Assembly (NCBI RefSeq): GCF_020379485.1
Contig: NC_063452.1
Span: 52,204,439-52,268,438, forward strand
Length of the DNA: 64,000 bases
Direction: 5' to 3'
Source of the DNA: Brassica napus
Taxonomy: Eukaryota > Streptophyta > Magnoliopsida > Brassicales > Brassicaceae
How positions within the stretch are numbered: the first letter of the stretch is position 1; every line of letters starts with the position of its first letter. Positions 61,190 through 64,000 of the stretch are shown one piece after another. The notes beneath the pieces were generated by a model, which had not been told where the DNA came from, searched no databases, and saw only the letters and a list, made by a program, of their open reading frames with translations. The position numbers were made by a program, and so were the translations under genes.

Positions 61190-62141
61190 TAAGATAAGAC
61201 TCTGTTTTTTTAATTGGTAACCACAAATTCAGTTTATCTACCTGCATATCCCACAGTCATCGCAGTGATATTGCTTCTTGGAAAGCTGAAACAACCAGTG
61301 TTGAGTTTTATTGGTACAACTTCCAGTTTATAAGAAATATAAATCGATTGGAAAAGCTTACATCATCGTCGAAAAATTTGCATTTTGAGCAGAAGTACTT
61401 CCCCATACATACACCACAGGTGGAGCAGTTTTGCTGGACCTGAAGAAAACAATCAGAGGTCAGCATCAAGAAACATGGTTACACACATAAAAACTGATAC
61501 TCACGTCTTGTTCTGTCCCACAAAGCGAGCATATGACCTGAAAATAAAACAAATCAACACTAGAAATGTTATCACAGTGAACAAACAGAATCTACATATA
61601 CATAACTCTCAATATGATCTCGAAACCTTAGAAACATCATGTCGAGGAAGATCATGTCTAAGGAGCTGTTCAGTTTGAAGAGAATCCTGTGGAAACAAAC
61701 AGAACACAAAAGTTTTCAGAAAAAAAAAAAACAAACAGAACACATTAGTTTCACTTTTATATAATCTTCACTTATGTAACCCAAACTTGTTCTTTCACAT
61801 CTGTACAATGGATGTTGATATAATATGGTGGGATCTTAAGTAAATATGGGCATCTAAACACAAACTTTATACCTTAGCTTCGTTGTGGCAGTGTCTGCAA
61901 TCGAATACTTCATCACAGCATGGTGCTCTGATCTTGCATCGTCTTCTATAATGTGAGCACCTAAACACAAAAGAAGGAAAAGAAGGGAAAAAAAACTTAG
62001 CTTTGATGACCAAAAAAGATGTTGAAAAGAAGATTTGATAAGTGTTGTTTACCCGTAATACCCAGAACTAATCTCCATAAGATGCGTAACGTGAGAGTCA
62101 AGTTCTTGATTTTGCTCATTTTCCTGGAAACCAGTATCCAT

Positions 62142-63702
62142 TTTTCACTTTTAAAGTTTTGATCTTTCCTACTCTTAGATCAATTACTGACTCAGAATTG
62201 AAGGTCTCGTCGAGGGTAACGTAAACTGAAGAGATGGCTAGATGTTTGTTAATGGAGTTGCGGAGAAGAAAAGAAAGCAGGTGGGATCTTTATTTTATAT
62301 GAGATGCAAGGTGATGACTCGGCTACAGCTACACGTTAGATTTTTTACTTTGGCCTAATCAACAAATCTATGTACGTGATTAGGAAAATGGAAATTGCAA
62401 ATCATAAATATTTATTTTCTATTTCGGTTAATTGAATTCCTTTGCTTTTCGAAATTTTATATTTTCAGGTTGCATTTTTGTTGAAATATCTCCTCTTTCT
62501 CTTGGAAAAGCTATTCATGCAGAACTGATCCTAAAATTTTAGGACTGTAAACGATGTAGTGAAAGTTTCAATAAAAAATGTAAATTTGAGAATTTTTGTT
62601 TATATATTATTTAAAAAAATTGGAGAGTATTGGTCAATTTTTCACTGATCTATGTTCATCGCCGGCCATGCATTCACGTTTCTGGAAGAAATAATAAAAA
62701 TAGTATATTGACAAATAAAAAGGTTTTATTATTAATATAAGAGAAAATTGAAGTCTATGATAAATTATTAACATAGCAAACACTCGGTATTAGATTTGAT
62801 TCAGTTGGCGCGCCAGTTTAAGAACCAGGTTTTATAGTGTGTCCAATGTCAATCACATGTCTTGTCTTTTTAAAAGCAGAACAAGATAGGATTGGATAGG
62901 ATCCTCCCACTAGCTGGCTCATTAGCATAGGTCCATTATTTTTATATTCTCACCACTCAAAACACTATTACTACTATAGTTGATGTACGTTTTACGCGAC
63001 TATCCACTATTTTTTTTTTGTGACACCTCCACTATACAAAAATCGATTAATACATATTTATTTACATAAACTTTATTTAGGTCACAAGATTTATCAAATG
63101 CATCACCCTAGACCGTTGGATGACCCAGCTTGGATCTACTAACAATATAGTGTATATCTTTTTATTTATTAAAAATAATAAGATATATATCATCTTTATT
63201 TCCTATTTTGTTGTTTTTAAAAAAATCCTATTTCGTTTGATTCATTAAATTTCACGTACATGCTATAGCATATAGTGTAGCCGAGTATATACGGATATGC
63301 GCATTTTTATAAGCATATGTACAGGTGCAGGTCTAATATAAATTCACATAGAACAGTATGAAAATTTATCAATTCATATAATAAAAACTATCTCATTTTA
63401 GTTCTAGAAAACAATGCGCCACCTTTTAGCTTCATCCGTTCGTTAGCCCAAACGTAACAAAAACTGGTCAAAGGGGAGGCGCCAACGGTTTAGAAACAAC
63501 AATTGCTCAAAGAAACTGTTACGTTGTTAAATCTTTTTTCATTTTTTGTTAATTTAACATTTGACCTTTTTTTTTGTTGAGAAGAAACAAAAAACAGATA
63601 GAGAAAACCAAATCTTCAGCGTAACAAATAAAAGCAAAGTTGATATGAAAAGTTTTGAGAACAGGTCATTCCCTTTCATAACTTATACTTATCATCATCC
63701 TC
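62142..63702. other. Divergent intergenic region, CHYR1 and CHX promoters
   Basis: The 1.56 kb between two outward-pointing start codons. AT-rich. No repeat or extra gene recognised. Confidence 0.5.
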
Positions 63703-63948
63703 ATGAACGAATCTCTAGCACTAACTCCTGCGCCTTGGCCAGCAATTAGCAAGGTCGAAGTTTGTTACCGAGCTTTCTTCAACATCTCTTCTTACGGAAT
63801 CTTGGAAAACTATGAAACTCCGAGTGTCATCTTCGGATACGCATTGCCTCTTCTTGAGTTGCAGATCATTATCATCTTCGTTTTAATAGTGTTATCTCAT
63901 ATGTTCCTTAGATTTATTGGCGTACCACAGTTCGTTTCTTACATGTTT
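63703..63948 (+). CDS. Cation/H+ exchanger, CHX3/4/9 group, first exon only
   Basis: Membrane monovalent-cation/proton antiporter of the CPA2 family, expected in plasma or endomembranes and often expressed in pollen. The ATG at 63703 begins MNESLALTPAPWPAISKVEV. The exon continues through the first membrane segment (VIFGYALPLLELQIIIIFVL) to GVPQFVSYMF, where GTAAGT gives a donor at 63949. The remainder lies beyond the right edge. The lead-in with NYETPSVIFGYALPL matches the CHX N terminus before transmembrane helix 1. Its position beside CHYR1 points to the At5g22910 (CHX9) ortholog, although CHX3 or CHX4 cannot be excluded. Confidence 0.85.
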
Positions 63949-64000
63949 GTAAGTTACAACACACCAAATCTTGATTTCTTGATTTCAAAAGTTATAATCT

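Larger units (their letters stand above)
58890..62141 (-). pseudogene. CHYR1: CHY/CTCHY/RING zinc-finger E3 ligase CHYR1 (RZFP34), probably disrupted
   Basis: Ubiquitin ligase of the RCHY1/PIRH2 type; in Arabidopsis it is linked to ABA and drought responses. Exons 62141-62053, 61960-61873, 61686-61627, 61537-61505, 61439-61362 and 61285-61242 encode the CHY zinc finger ([20 protein letters not shown]) and part of CTCHY. Exons 59642-59560, 59481-59390, 59315-59246, 59170-59129 and 59057-58890 encode the RING (CPVCFE ... CGHAVHLEC ... CPLCSKS) and zinc ribbon, ending VVSSTG. Between them only the last 28 or so bases of the middle exon (59760-59733, ENFFHCKRC) remain. Its first dozen bases and the acceptor are replaced by unrelated DNA next to a 1.4-kb insertion. 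The nearest acceptors give a shifted frame or an early stop. All other exons are in phase. Corresponds to At5g22920. Confidence 0.82.

Overview
The window is plant nuclear DNA from a crucifer, most likely Brassica or a close relative (Raphanus-type). The genes are intron-rich, GT-AG spliced and embedded in AT-rich DNA full of crucifer-type transposons. Recognisable host genes occur in the same order as a stretch of Arabidopsis thaliana chromosome 5 (about At5g22910 to At5g22980). From left to right they are a serine carboxypeptidase-like gene (minus, cut by the left edge), the ESCRT-III gene VPS24 (minus), the glucuronoxylan GT47 gene F8H (minus), a DUF1635 gene (plus), the CHY/RING ubiquitin-ligase gene CHYR1/RZFP34 (minus, apparently broken by an insertion), and the first exon of a CHX cation/H+ exchanger (plus, cut by the right edge). 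The collinearity is recalled from general knowledge of Arabidopsis, not computed.

The gene order is kept, but two intergenic gaps are hugely expanded. Between VPS24 and F8H lies a 25.2-kb block (4912-30091) of one Ty1/Copia element repeated in tandem as LTR-int-LTR-int-LTR-int-LTR-int-LTR-int-LTR: six LTRs and five internal regions, period about 4.87 kb. The whole block is flanked by a single 5-bp duplication (ATCCA), so it behaves as one insertion later amplified in place. All five copies share the same inactivating lesions. To its right is a Harbinger-like element (30877-32516, TAA duplication) whose interior is a 1-kb minisatellite made of E2F-type sites.

Between F8H and the DUF1635 gene are 21 kb holding a Stowaway MITE (35327-35575), a small Harbinger-like MITE (36553-36816), a probable Mutator-like non-autonomous element (about 37272-39741), a 41-bp perfect inverted repeat, several degenerate MITEs, and a 7.2-kb CACTA (En/Spm) transposon (46560-53756). 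The CACTA element has matching terminal inverted repeats, a 3-bp TTA duplication and two spliced genes (TNP2-like and TNPA/Ptta-like). Its subterminal repeats appear at both ends and again in front of the second gene.

In the right-hand 9 kb the DUF1635 gene and CHYR1 converge. An inverted-repeat MITE fills the space up to 28 bp from the CHYR1 stop codon. A 1.4-kb LTR-like insertion sits at a CHYR1 intron/exon border, where the first bases of the exon can no longer be found. The host genes act in separate housekeeping pathways (endosomal sorting, xylan synthesis, ubiquitination, ion transport) and do not form a functional cluster. What unites the window is transposon-driven expansion and repair or recombination within it. 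No tRNA, rRNA or CRISPR feature was seen.
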